From assembly GCA_907163345.1 (NCBI GenBank), contig CAJQUN010000003.1, positions 12,442,821 to 12,506,820 on the forward strand: a stretch of DNA of 64,000 bases, given 5' to 3'. A program made the translations under genes and the position numbers. This document shows, piece after piece, positions 11,084 to 22,990 of the stretch. How positions within the stretch are numbered: position 1 is the first letter of the stretch; each line of letters begins with the position of its first letter. Below the pieces are notes generated by a model. The model did not search any database and was not told the DNA's origin. It worked only from the letters and a program-made list of their open reading frames with translations. The DNA comes from Haberlea rhodopensis. Its lineage: Eukaryota; Streptophyta; Magnoliopsida; Lamiales; Gesneriaceae.

Positions 11084-12768
11084 TGATCGCTTTTATTTTA
11101 AACAATTATTTCCAATCTAGCGATTCTACCGCAAGTGCACGGTGTCAAGTTTTAGTATAGATAGGAAGATACGGATTGTCGACCACATGGACTAACAAGC
11201 AAGTACCAAATAAGATGTCTTTTAACAATATTTAACCTACGATAATTAATTTATAATTAACAACTAATTAATTAAAATAAACTACTAATCCAACCAAGTC
11301 AATAAAAGTAAACGAGAAAAATCCACTAGAGAAGATTATCGAGACTTCGGCTCACCATTGCAATTCCCTACAATTCTCGATTGAATATTCAAATCTTTCT
11401 AAGGTGACGAGTTCTCCCAATTTATCTAATACACTCTCTCGAGCTATATTAAACCTAACACCGAATTGTAGTAAGTAACTCTCGTTCACTTATTTAACAA
11501 TTCAATGTTGCATAAGATCCATGAAAACTCATAGCTTTCAATTACTAGAATCTATGGCTATCACGCATGTATTTGACGTCATCTCTCGATCTCGGTCTTA
11601 AATCCATGGTATGAGTTATTATTTCAGTATCATAAAATCATATCTCGATCTCAATTACGATACTAACATCATTCAAAGGTGATCAATCTTCTAAAAGCAT
11701 GAAGAACATAAAACATACGCAAAGAACTATAAGAATTCAATCATTAAATCATCAAATCGAAGGTTCATAACAACGGATTCGCCTAGCCTCGATAAATAAA
11801 ATTAGTTCCTCATAATAAATCAAAGCAAATCAAAACTAATATTAAAAGACAAGAATAAACTCCCGATGTCCACTTCGTTCATAGATCCTTGCTCCTTCTC
11901 TTACTTCCTTCTCGATCGTCTCTTTTTATCGCCTTGTTGGCTTGTTCCAATTCCTAGGGTGAAGTGGTGATGGTGGATGATGGTGATGAGTGTTTGACGA
12001 AGAGTGGAAGATTGGTGGAGGTTTTGACGTGTGGTGGAGTGAAGGAATTGGCTTGAGGTGGAATTGGGGTGAAGGAGTGTGAAGGAGGCGTATGGTTTCT
12101 GATGGTGAATGGGTGTGGAGGCTATACCCTAGGTTAAAATCTGATATCTCCTCCTTTTTGGCCAATATTTCGAGCTATGTAGGGTTGGAGGCTAGGAGGA
12201 TGGAATAGAATCCAACTTGGAAGGCAAGAAATCAAGTTTTCATATTTTTCAAAACTCTGGGCGATCGATCGGGACAGAGGGGTCGATCAATCGAGCTGGA
12301 CAATAGAAATTCGTGGCTTTTTTCAGCCTTTCTCGATCGATCGGAAATCCTTTCTCGATCGATCGAGCTTCACAGTAAGTTTCTTCGCCTTTTTCAACTT
12401 CTGGCGAGTTTCGTATTTTGGCCGTAACGTTCTCATGCGAACTCCAAATTTGATGAATCAGCTGTCCACACGAAGATAAGAGAAAGTTATACAACTTTTA
12501 TATGGACCACATTTCCAAAAGCTGGCTCGAACATATAATAATTTGAGGAGAAAGGAGCAACATGTGTCTTGGATTCTGGTTTTTTCCTCTTTTCTTCAAC
12601 TCTATTCATTTTTTCATCATTTTAGCTTGATTTCTTCACCTTTTATGAATTTCAACATTGATTCCTGAAATATAGAAATATATACCATAAAACGTAAAAT
12701 AATTCAAGAATCAACACGAAAACCATTACAAATCATAGCATAAAAACGCGTAATAATCAACCCTATCA
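11084..12768 (-). repeat. Element A 5' LTR
   Basis: This 1685-bp partner of 4699-6387 is highly similar throughout, with scattered substitutions and small indels. Its GATCGATC boxes lie at 12261-12366. One box keeps a core (CGATCGATCG) that has decayed in the 3' copy, and another has decayed to GATCAATC where the 3' copy is intact. Confidence 0.92.
12261..12366 (-). promoter_or_regulatory. Paired GATCGATC palindrome module, element A 5' LTR
   Basis: Two box pairs have about 22-bp core spacing. Between the two A LTRs, substitutions hit different boxes (GATCAATC here, GAACGATC in the other), so the ancestral element had four intact boxes. Confidence 0.65.
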
Positions 12769-12780
12769 ACTTCAAAAACC
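12769..12780 (-). other. 12-bp junction between elements C and A
   Basis: In element orientation the bases are GGTTTTTGAAGT. The first part resembles the bases that follow an LTR before the tRNA-Asp site (AGTTTTTTGGCGCC). The last part resembles the end of a PPT (GGGGGAGT). The junction may therefore be a nearly complete deletion of an internal region between two LTRs, rather than random spacer. Confidence 0.5.
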
Positions 12781-14339
12781 TGACCGCTTATTTTTTTAAA
12801 CAGAAAATATTTCAAAGTGTAGTGTGAAGCGATTCTTCCGCAAGTGCACGGTTGTCAAGTTTTAGTATAGTGAAATGAAAGTAAAGGTTGTCGAATCCAC
12901 ATGGACTAATGTATAAGTACCAAATAAGACTAGCAAAATTATATTTAGCCTACGATCTAAACGGTTGTAGATTAATTTAAACGGAACTAGAACTAAAGCA
13001 CAAGAATGAAATAAAATTGATCGTGTTCCGGATATGCAAAGGTAATTCGCTAGAGAAATTTATCTCGCTTTTCGTTCAACTATGTTCTCTCCAAAGATTC
13101 GTTTGAATAGGCATGTACCAAACAATTGATTCTTAAGGTGAAAGGTTTTCAATAATCTTCAATACACTCTCTCGAGCTGTAAAGAAACTAATATCAAATT
13201 AGAACAAGTCACTCTCGTGCACCTATTTACTAATCCAATATTGCATAAATCTTCAAAACCTCGTTATTCTAAATCTCTCGATTCAAAGTTCTCACGTATG
13301 CGATTTCATCTCTCGATCTCAATCTTAACATACACCATGAATTAATTTAGCGTATTATAACGTTATCTCTCGATCTCGGTTATAACTCACAGATGTCAAT
13401 CAAAATAGCTAGACTTTGATCTTAATAAGCGTTTAATTCATGGACATAAGAACTCAATCCACTCAAACACGAACGAATCAATAAATGAAACACAATTTCA
13501 CTAAAACTCAATAAAATAAACTAGATTCAATTCAAGTCAATTACATAAGAAGTTTAATCGTCTCTCGACCTCAAAAACATCAAATGAAAATGAAAATAAA
13601 ATAAATCAAAGTTTAGAAATACGATAAACGGCTGGAATGAATCCGTGCGTTGCACCGTGATTTTTTCTCTTGCTCCTTCCTTGCACTCCGGAAATTTGTT
13701 GGCTCAAGCTTGGACAAAGAACGGAGAAGATGGCTTCCTCTCGGCTCTTCCAGGCGGCGGCTAGGGTTTGGGTCTAGTTTTTCAGTGGTTTTCCCTCCTA
13801 GATCTAATATCTCATGATATGGAAATGATCCATATTTGTAGCCATCGAGAATCAATTCAAAAATGGAAGATAAGATTTTCCAGAATTTGCGTATTGATCG
13901 ATCGAGAATTTCGTCCGATCGATCGGTGCACTTTTCACTTCAGTCTTTGAAAATCACTGCCTCGCTCGATCGATCGAGATTATCCTTCCGATCGATCCTT
14001 CGATAAAATTGGTGCTGATGTCTCTGCCTCGATCGATCGATCGAGACAAAATCTCGATCGATCGGTGCTTTGAAAACTTTGCTTCTCAACACTCTGCCTG
14101 GCTCGATCGATCGAGAAATAATCTCGATCGATCGAAGCTCCGAAAAATCCAACTTCTTCATTTGATCTCTTTTTCGCCTCGATTTCACCCGTTTTCTTCA
14201 TTTTAGCTCATTTCTTCCATTTCCGACCTATTTTCCTGAAACAAACAAATAACCACCAAAAAGCATAATATCATCCAGGAAAAAGTACGAAAAACGGGAA
14301 GAAATTACAGCTAAAAACATGTAAAAACTAAGCCTATCA
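12781..14339 (-). repeat. Element C 3' LTR
   Basis: This 1559-bp LTR matches 17074-18630. In element orientation it starts TGATAGGCTTAG and ends AAGCGGTCA. It is related to the A and B LTRs only in blocks, so it is a separate subfamily. A GATCGATC cluster lies at 13895-14131. Confidence 0.92.
13895..14131 (-). promoter_or_regulatory. GATCGATC palindrome cluster, element C 3' LTR
   Basis: Four pairs of boxes occur at 21-22 bp core spacing. On the element strand, GGCAGAG follows two of the pairs a few bases on. Several boxes extend to CTCGATCGATCGAG. Confidence 0.65.
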
Positions 14340-15630
14340 ACTCCTCCAAACTTGGACTTGATCGTCCTCGAGCAAGCAATAAGCTCAAAAAGTAGAGTTA
14401 AACTTAATACTTTGAATAAATCATCATCACAACATAGCGTACAAGCTCAGCAATCCCACTTACACATCAATGAGAGTCATTCAAAGTTCAACAGGAAGCA
14501 TTTTTTTTCTAAGCTAAACAATACATCGCAATATCGGAACGTGCGTGTGTGCTATTGTCAAACATGAGTTATATACATATATTTTAAGATCAAAATGTGC
14601 CATAAAAACTCAGAGTCAAGATTACTTCTGATTACTCTACAAATCTATTATCCAGCATTTCTCCACTAATGTAATTAGTCCCTAGACTTGGATCAGAAGG
14701 TCTTTAAAAGCTTATAGCGTTAGGCCTTTTGGTGTCGGCTCCAAAGAAAAGGTAGGATGAAAGCAAAGAAGAGAGTATAATAGAATCAGTTCAAAATTTT
14801 CGCACAATATTGAGCTTCTCTTCAACTTTTTATAGCCTTGGCCACTTTGGGTCTTATTTGAATGTTTTCATTTTTTTTTTCAATGCTTTTCTCTACATCT
14901 TTTCTTATTGCTCATTCTTTTGTTCACTTTGTTTTTCACAATGAACTTATCTATATATACAAATCAGTGCACAGAATGAGATTCATTATACTCCCTTAGG
15001 GACGGATATAATTTATCATTTAGGCTCAATCCAAGGTAGGTATAATGAGTTGGCCAAAAATGTCGAATGGGGGTCTAGTTATATGCAATGCATATACCAT
15101 TCTTTTTTTCAATAAGGCTCAAGAGGGGACACTAAGGAATGATGTACACAAGGTCAGCTTGAAAGGCACAAACGGTCCAAAGATCGCCTAAATCATCTCC
15201 AAGTCAAGTTCCTAATTATAAATTTCGCCTCAAAGTGCTTTCAAATAGATTGTAGAGTTTTCTAAGATACTCAAGACAAATCCTAGTTAACACAAGTTTT
15301 CACTTTATTCAATACATACTTCACTCAATCATGACTCAAATCGTGCTCAAAGTATTCCTCAATTTTGATATAAGTTCAACAAAGGATATATACAAACAAG
15401 TTAAAAATTTTCATGACTCCTATCTAGATGGGGATTAATTTCATCATGTAGTACCATTGCAAATCCAACTCATCATTTCTCAAGAATAACTCATTAATTT
15501 TTTTTTTTTTAGCTCATAATAATAGGACGATTCAAGTGTCATTTAAGCACACAACATGTGGTTAAAACAAGTAAAACATGCAAGCTACTACTCCCCCAAA
15601 CTTAAATCAAACATTGCCCTCAATGTTTAA
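14340..15630 (-). other. PPT and 3' non-coding domain of element C
   Basis: The PPT (14340-14353) is followed, against the element direction, by the conserved 3' domain also seen in A, B and G. A second PPT-like tract lies at 15590-15603. Complementary segments lie at 14770-14782 and 14985-14997. No reading frame is supportable. Confidence 0.6.
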
Positions 15631-15893
15631 AATAATCGAAAGGGAAACAGTGAACTCCCCTGATCAAGACGCTTGCATGAGGGTTGAGGAAGATTTGCTT
15701 TTGAAAGCTCCACTGTTGTAGGGGTTCATCGCTCCAACCAAGTACCTAGCAAGATAAGAATGCAAATAAAATAGTCGACACGAGAGATAAACAAACTAAA
15801 TGCAAAAACTAAAAATAAACAAAACTAAATGGCAAAAGGATATGCTTGGGTTGCCTCCCAAGAAGCGCTGATTTTTGGTCTTCGGCTTGACCA

Positions 15894-16951
15894 TCAGAAG
15901 CAACCATCAAAGAGCGGCTGCCGCCCATAGTAAGTATCGTATGATACCACGAATGAGTCTTTATTCAGTATGCCCTCAAGATTGGCAAGATTGTAACAGT
16001 GTACGCTCGTCGCTCCAACAACATTCATCTTGAAGTGGTAGGAATGGGAGAATGATTCTTGACTCGGCTTTATCTCTTTCAGGATGTAGTGCGGTGAAGT
16101 TGGCATCGATGGAAAATACGGATCCACATATGGCATAGAACATGTCTCCATCGATGGACGTAAATCAGAATCTTCGCAAGTCTCTTCATTCTCCAACCAC
16201 TCGATTCATCTTCATATGGGAACTCCTCGGATGACATCTCTGAAGTATGCTCAATCTCTTGAAGAGGCTCAAGTTCCTTTGAATCTTCCACACTAGGAGG
16301 ATCACTCCCCCAAACTTGGTTGGTTGAGTGATCATCATCATATAACCAAACTCGATTTGTCGCCTCTTGATTTGTAGCCCTCATCTCTTCCTCTTGGCAA
16401 CTATTTGAAATTGTTTCCATGAGGACCACCATTTGCTGCTCCAGGTGACGCATAGAGTTGGTTTGGCACTCCAAACTGCTCTCGGTTGATGCCAAGAATC
16501 TTACTAAGGTATCCTCTAACTGAGTTGTGACATCTGCAGAACTATCTCTCCTCTCTTCGCGATGTTCAAATGGTTGTGGCGTATCAATAGGGTAGTGAGG
16601 CTCTGGTGGGTATTGGTGACTCCAACCTTGTAGTGAAGGATCACAATGCTAGTGATGATCGAAGTCCGCCATATCATTGAACAGGTGCACCACACTGTTC
16701 TCCTCTCTATCAACCAAAGGACTTCTAGTTGCCAGTGCTCCGCTCAATACCCATTCTCGTGTCTGTGCATCCAAACCGTTGAAGAAATATTGCAAGAGAA
16801 TATAGTTCGAAAAGTTGTGATACCGGAATGAGTTGGCCAATTCATTGAATCTCTCCCAAACAGCGTAGAACGGCTCAGAACGTTGTTGGACAAAGCTTGT
16901 GAAGGCTTGTTGATGTAGCATCTCCAAGTACCTCACAAGACAAACAAACAA
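15894..16951 (-). pseudogene. Element C gag remnant
   Basis: From right to left the frame reads LEMLHQQAFTSFVQQRSEPF, the conserved WERFNELANSFRYHNF segment, an EWVLSGALATRSPL segment, an acidic coiled region, then PYVDPYFPSMPTSPHYILKE to the terminal GRQPLFDGCF. A stop at about 16650 replaces a tryptophan kept in elements A and B, and a frameshift lies near 16195. As in A and B, the conserved frame begins at the same residue with no upstream ATG and no pol. The shared 5' truncation implies a defective lineage that kept moving with help from another element. Confidence 0.75.
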
Positions 16952-17048
16952 AATAATTTAATAATTTTTTTTTTTCGAAAAAATATATACAAAAGAAAAA
17001 ATGGTTAAATTACAGTCAAAGCTTCTCGTATGATATTACTAAAGTTAG

Positions 17049-17066
17049 TCCCCGGCAACGGCGCCA
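17049..17066 (-). other. Primer-binding site of element C (tRNA-Asp)
   Basis: The plus strand reads TCCCCGGCAACGGCGCCA, a perfect tRNA-Asp 3' end, seven bases from the 5' LTR edge at 17074. Confidence 0.92.
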
Positions 17067-17073
17067 AAAAACT

Positions 17074-18630
17074 TGACCGCTTATTTTTTTAAACAGAAAA
17101 TATTTCAAAGTGTAGTGTGATGCGATTCTACCGCAAGTGCACGGTTGTCAAGTTTTAGTATAGTGAAATGAAAGTAAAGGTTGTCGAATCCACAGGGACT
17201 AATGTATAAGTACCAAATAAGACTAGCAAAATTATATTTAGCCTACGATCTAAACGGTTGTAGATTAATTTAAACGGAACTAGAACTAAAGCACAAGAAT
17301 GAAATAAAATTGATCGGGTTCCGGATATGCAAAGGTAATTCGCTAGAGAAATTTATCTCGCTTTTCGTTCAACTATGTTCTCTCCAAAGATTCGTTTGAA
17401 TAGGCATGTACCAAACAATTGATTCTTAAGGTGAAAGGTTTTCAATAATCTTCAATACACTCTCTCGAGCTGTAAAGAAACTAATATCAAATTAGAACAA
17501 GTCACTCTCGTGCACCTATTTACTAATCCAATATTGCATAAATCTTCAAAACCTCGTTATTCTAAATCTCTCGATTCAAAGTTCTCACGTATGCGATTTC
17601 ATCTCTCGATCTCAATCTTAACATACACCATGAATTAATTTAGCGTATAATAACGTTATCTCTCGATCTCGGTTATAACTCACAGATTTCAATCAAAGTT
17701 AGCTAGACTTTGATCTTAATAAGCGTTTAATTCATGGACATAAGAACTCAATCCACTCAAACACGAACGAATCAATAAATGAAACACAATTTCACTAAAA
17801 CTCAATAAAATAAACTAGATTCAATTCAAGTCAATTACATAAGAAGTTTAATCGTCTCTCGACCTCAAAAACATCAAATGAAAATGAAAATAAAATAAAT
17901 CAAAGTTTAGAAATACGATAAACAGCTAGAATGAATCTGTGCGTTGCACCGTGATTTCTTCTCTTGCTCCTTCCTTGCACTCCGGAAATTTGTTGGCTCA
18001 AGCTTGGACAAAGAACGGAGAAGATGGCTTCATCTCGGCTCTTCCAGGCGGCGGCTAGGGTTTGGGTCTAGTTTTTCGGTGGTTTTCCCTCCTAGATCTA
18101 ATATCTCATGATATGGAAATGATCCATATTTGTAGCCACCGAGAATCAATTCAAAAATGGAAGATAAGATTTTCCAGAATTTGCGTATCGATCGAGAATT
18201 TCGTCCGATCGATCGGTGCACTGTTCACTTCAGTCTTTGAAAATCACTGCCTCGCTCGATCGATCGAGATTATCCTTCCGATCGATCGATCCTTCGATAA
18301 AATTGGTGCTGATGTCTCTGCCTCGATCGATCGATCGAGACAAAATCTCGATCGATCGGTGCTTTGAAACTTTGCTTCTCAACACTCCGCCTGGCTCGAT
18401 CGATCGAGAAATAATCTCGATCGATCGAAGCTCCGAAAAATCCAACTTCTTCATTTGATCTCTTTTTCGCCTCGATTTCACCCGTTTTCTTCATTTTAGC
18501 TCATTTCTTCCATTTCCGACCTATTTTCCTGAAACAAACAAATAAACACCAAAAAGCATAATATCATCCAGGAAAGGATGAAAAACGGGTAGAAATTACA
18601 ACTAAAAACACGTAAAAACTAAGCCTATCA
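17074..18630 (-). repeat. Element C 5' LTR
   Basis: This 1557-bp LTR is very similar to 12781-14339. It is followed by GACAC (18631-18635), which matches the bases before 4699 and not those before 12781. Its GATCGATC cluster is at 18187-18429. A weak TATA-like word (TACAAATA on the element strand, 18126-18133) lies about 50 bp downstream of the last box. Confidence 0.92.
18187..18429 (-). promoter_or_regulatory. GATCGATC palindrome cluster, element C 5' LTR
   Basis: Box pairs have the same 21-22 bp spacing as the 3' copy. Here one box has an extra GATC (GATCGATCGATC at about 18281) and another has lost one, so repeat number inside the boxes is still changing. Confidence 0.65.
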
Positions 18631-19041
18631 GACACCATTTTGAAGCATTTTATCACGAAAAACACAACAACAGACCAAAGAGTGCACACCGATTTAGAAA
18701 CCGTTCAGATGCACGTTCACGCCGCTTGGGAGGCGTGAACGCACCTCCCCTGCTGCCCATGGCATAAAAGTTTTTCCCATTTTTCTTTAATTCGTTTTTC
18801 GACTCATCTATGCTTAATTTTCATTCATTAAGCATATTTTCCAACAACTTATCTCACAAGTATGAATTCGACTAACAAAAATAAATATCCAACTCTCAAA
18901 AACTGAATACACAGAAACGAGCTAAGAAGAGCAAATGTAAAGGACTCGTGGTCTTGATTGATTGACTTAAATAACTTATGTTTTGCCTGTAGTCTTAACT
19001 CTTGTAATTTCTGCAGAGTCAAAGGGCCTCAAGTTACATTG
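18631..19041. other. Non-coding flank of the composite element, with a hairpin
   Basis: No gene is visible. A perfect 10-bp stem (CGTTCACGCC, 18714-18723, and its complement at 18732-18741) encloses an 8-base loop, and CCCCTGCTGCCC follows. The sequence continues the DNA left of 4699. It may be old LTR sequence. Confidence 0.45.
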
Positions 19042-19660
19042 TGTCAAGCCTCGAAAATGAGCACATGACACCGACTTTGAATCCAATTATGTAATTCGAA
19101 GACAACAAGCCTCGTAGTACAGATCTAAGATAAAATCAATCTATTTATTTCATAACAATAATCGTCTTACGACTGAAAATAAAATTGATCAATTGCCACT
19201 AAAAATCTTAGATCTAAACAACATTTTGCAGAAGCGTAATTGAATGAACTTAAAATCTTGGAATTTCTTTTGCAGATCACCAGCCACAAAAATTGTCTTG
19301 TTCCTCGTTCTCGACATGTTCTTTATTCGTATCTAGGGGAGAGGTAAGTGGTGAGTGTGTAGGAAACACTCAGCAAACGAGGACCAATTGAGCATGGTTA
19401 AACATACATATACACATGTAAAACTTCCATATAACTTTTTATCATAGCACATAGTAAATTGATACATATACTCATATTTGCTCACACTAGAGCCTTATCA
19501 AAAACACATCACATAAACACATAATCTCTCTTAAAGGTTCAAGAGGTGGCTCCCATGTGTATAACACACTGCTATTAAGATTCAAGAGGTGGCTCCCGTG
19601 TGTATAACACAATTGAACCCACAACTATAACAATTATAACCTTCGTATCTCACGGTTGTG
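19042..19660 (-). repeat. Inverted LTR fragment, opposite to element D LTR
   Basis: Read in reverse complement, this fragment matches the 3' half of the adjacent D LTR (about 20300-20928). Shared landmarks are the TGTCA edge, ACAAGCCTCGT, GATCTAAGAT-type blocks, CAGATCACCAGCC, GTGAGTGTGTAGGAAA versus GTGAGTATTTGGGGAAA, and two GAGGTGGCTCCC repeats. Similarity looks moderate, so it belongs to a related older family. No primer site or TSD was found. With the D LTR it forms a large inverted repeat with about 0.7 kb between the arms. Confidence 0.7.
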
Positions 19661-20928
19661 TGCTGACCCAAATCTTGCCACCATTCAATCCAGTCAACCA
19701 CTCAATTTGCCTATTCAAGTTCCTTTTTCCAATCTTGATTAGTCATTCATTTCCTTGCTAAAATAATAACACTAAATTGCTAGGATTTATGATCAACTTA
19801 AATGCCTCTGTAAATCATGCTCCTACACTAAATGTGAGGACCCCATATGTTCACCCTATTGATGAACCAACCCATGCCCCTCAATCCACCACACTTAATT
19901 GCCTCCCAGTCACATTAACATCATCCACCTATCATCCCACTAAAGTCTTGCCATTAGGAGCCAAAGTAGTGGATTTAAAACGGAGCACACCTCACCTTAT
20001 TAAAATCACATTACACCTTGCCAAGAAAAGGGCTACTCTACACTTAAGCATTTTTAAAAAAATTCACCTACACACACACACACACGAATTCCAAAGCTAC
20101 AAGGCAAGTGAGGAGATGATTCGCACCTTCGTAATCCGGGATCCATTCATATGCTTCGTATATCAGACTGTAAGTGAGTTTTTGCTACAAATGTCATTTC
20201 ATTTTGAAACTCAATATACGTGTTAAAATTTCAGTTGAACATCTAAATGTATTTTAAGATCATATTATGAAAGTTTAATGAGAAATGCGCATCGAAACTC
20301 GAAGGCTCTGCAAGACAAAGTGCTACGTGTGTAGGAGTCACCACTTGATTCGGTGGGGCGAAGTGCTATATGATGGGGGTTTGTCACATGCATGGGAGCC
20401 ACCTCTTGATCCTTAAGAGCAAAGTGTTATACATACGGGAGCCACCTCTTGATCCCAAAAAGCGATTATGTGATTATGTGTTTATGTGATAAGTCTATAG
20501 TGTGAGCAATTATGAGTAAGTGTACCAATTTACTATATCTTTGATAAAGAGTTATTAGAAAAGCTTTATAAGTATGTTTTATCATGTTCAACTGGCTCCT
20601 GCTTACTGAGTATTTTCCCCAAATACTCACCCCTTATCGTCCCTCCCCAGATAAGGACATATAATAGGTTGAAGACGAAGAACGTGACGGGGCTGGTGAT
20701 CTACCGAGGAGTTTTGAAGATTTTATTTCGTTACGCTTCCGAAAACTCTGTTGAGATCTAAGGTTTTACGAATAAATTGTTCGATTTATTTTTCATTTGT
20801 AAAGACTATTATTGTTATGGAATAAATAGACTGTTTTATTATAGATCTGTCCACGAGGCTTGTTATATTTGAATTTTCATATTTGGATCTAACGCCGGAG
20901 TCATGCGCTCTGGTCTCGGGGCGTGACA
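19661..20928 (+). repeat. Element D 5' LTR
   Basis: It is shorter than the 3' LTR mainly because about 190 bp present at 25360-25545 are missing here. It ends CTCGGGGCGTGACA just before the primer site. A small open frame at 19777-20226 appears to be non-coding LTR sequence. Confidence 0.75.
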
Positions 20929-20934
20929 TTTTAG

Positions 20935-20950
20935 TGGTATCATAGCAAAA
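20935..20950 (+). other. Primer-binding site of element D (tRNA-iMet-like)
   Basis: TGGTATCATAGCAAAA follows the 5' LTR by six bases. It differs from the canonical TGGTATCAGAGC complement of plant initiator tRNA-Met by one base in the first twelve. Confidence 0.75.
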
Positions 20951-21986
20951 CCAGGTTCGATGATCTCGTTGGGAAAAGATTTCGTGTTGATATAAAAATA
21001 CCATATTAAAAATCCCGGTTAAATAAACCAACTGTCTAAATTGAAATCTATTTGGCAATCGTAACTAACAATCTGATTGTTTTTAATTAAAAAAAATTTA
21101 AAAAATCAAAAAATCCAAGATCTAAGGCTGTCTGCATCACCGCCTACTCGCCGGTGTTGGAAAAATGACAGCCGACCAATCATCGAGATCGAAACCCCTC
21201 GATGAATCAAACCCCCCAATCAATTTCAAGATCTGCTCAACGGAAGAGGAGCAATTATGGATTGAAACTGCGAACCCAAGCCCTTTCACGCCACTCTACC
21301 TCCGATCTTGCAGCCTCCAGTCAAATCCGGAAAAATCCGTTCTATTACCGAAACCCACAGACCATTTTGAATATTAACCCTCTATTATATCCGACTATCG
21401 TTGAACGATGATCGACCGCAAAAGCTATTTGAATGGCTATGAGCCCTAAACCCACGAAAAGCCAGCCCTTGATTTCTCACCCACCTGAACACCGAATTTA
21501 AAGTGGACTTGGAATATTAGTCTCTGAATCATGTTGATCCAAAGCTCTCTTTCAAATTAGACTTACAAACAAGGTAAGGTGATTAATTTCTAGGAATTTT
21601 TCATGCCTCAGGAACCCTAAAAATCTGAAAATTTGGCCCTTGATTTTCACACATTTTTACGTAATAGTTAAATCCATTCTGGAGTGATGATCCAAATATC
21701 GTCCTTGATAAAATACCTCTAACAAATTTGATTCATAAGTAAAGGAAGGTGCCCAATTTCAAGCCTAAAAGCACGCCCTAGAACTTTAACTGTGCCAAAA
21801 ACATTCGACTCTCGATTTCTCAATCATGTTGACATTATTTCAAAATTAAATCTGGGTTATGAAGTATTGTTACATTTGAATCCAAAGCCCAATATCAATT
21901 CAAAATTTTGGTCAACAATCGATCCCAAAATTTCAGGCCAAAATCACGCCTTCTATGAAATCTAAGTGAACGAAATTCGGCCTTGA

Positions 21987-22336
21987 TGTTGGGGTTCAAC
22001 AATTGTCTCTGCTTTGTGATCAATCGAACACGTGGCGCTTGTGCCAGTGTATGGTCGAAAAGATTGATGTTGTGCCATTACCTTAACTATAGTTATTGGT
22101 AAAGTGGTAAGTGATCGATCCTACAATTGGTATCAGAGCCAATGTCGCGTGTTCGATTCCCATGAGTTGCAGAAAGTGCAATTATTGGGGGAGGGATTGT
22201 TGGGGTTCAACAATTGCCTCTGTTTTGTTATCGGTCGAACACGTAGCGCTTGTGCCAGTGTATGGTTGAATGAGTGATGTTGCGCCATTACCCTTAACTA
22301 TAGTTATTTGTAAAACGGTAAGCGCTCGATCCTACA
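21987..22336 (+). mobile_element. TRIM (350-bp miniature LTR element) nested in D
   Basis: Two 139-bp direct repeats (21987-22125 and 22198-22336) begin TGTTGGGGTTCAACAATTG and end GATCCTACA. Between them are a perfect tRNA-iMet site (TGGTATCAGAGCC from 22128) and a PPT (ATTGGGGGAGGGAT, ending at 22197), so the 72-bp internal region is little more than the two priming sites. The flanks are CTTGA and CTTCA, a 5-bp TSD with one mismatch. No coding capacity. Confidence 0.92.
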
Positions 22337-22990
22337 CTTCAAATCCTCAATATTTGAAACCAATTCCAAATTCATTCTGAGTTTATGATCCACATATCAT
22401 GCTCATTAAAACCCCTCTATCAAATTGAAATCAGAAACAAGGGAAGATGCTGAATTTCGGATCGTGTTTCTCGCTCATAGAACCATAGATTACGAAAATT
22501 TCGGACTTCGATTTCTCACAACTAGGAATGGTGTGAATCCTCATAAAATATACTTCAAAAGCCCTCTGACAACTACAATTCACAATCAACATAATTAGGT
22601 GAAAAATATAACCTCCAATTTTGTCTCTTGCTGCGATTTTTCTTCTCAACTCGACCAATTGTTTCCTTACCCATCAAGATTAGATAAAAACTTCATAATT
22701 AATTTTGGATTTACCTTGGCGATTGCCTTAAATTTGAAATTTTACTCATGCTATAAACCCTACAATCCCAATCCCAAAGTGGATACCCTTCGAAAATTTG
22801 ACCTCCCAAAGCAGATTTTTTCCACTCCAAATTGTGTTAGTGATCACATCATATCGAAGAAAAAACTTTGTCAAGATTCAAAGATTTCACCACCAAAAGA
22901 TTTTTGAAGAACCATGCTTAAGAACTCTAACCCAAGAAATCCCATCATTCAATTCCGCATCCATCGTAATATATTTTTCAATCCAACGTA

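Larger units (their letters stand above)
4699..18630 (-). mobile_element. Composite of two gag-only Athila-type elements (A and C) with one shared TSD
   Basis: Four LTRs lie in the same orientation: 4699-6387 and 11084-12768 (pair A), 12781-14339 and 17074-18630 (pair C). Each pair encloses a primer-binding site perfectly complementary to the plant tRNA-Asp 3' end, a gag remnant, a 3' non-coding domain and a PPT. Neither pair has its own TSD: A is flanked by GACAC and ACTTC, C by AAACC and GACAC. The outermost bases of the whole block match, with GACAC at 4694-4698 and 18631-18635. Only 12 bp separate the two units. The simplest reading is one insertion of a tandem chimera, or recombination after insertion. 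Element A also contains a later solo LTR. Confidence 0.8.

Noticed and set aside
11060..17066. tRNA-Asp gene-like sequence TCCCCGGCAACGGCGCCA at 11060 and 17049
   Set aside because: Only the last 18 bases of the tRNA are present, including CCA, which plant nuclear tRNA genes do not encode. Both sites sit next to an LTR, so they are primer-binding sites.
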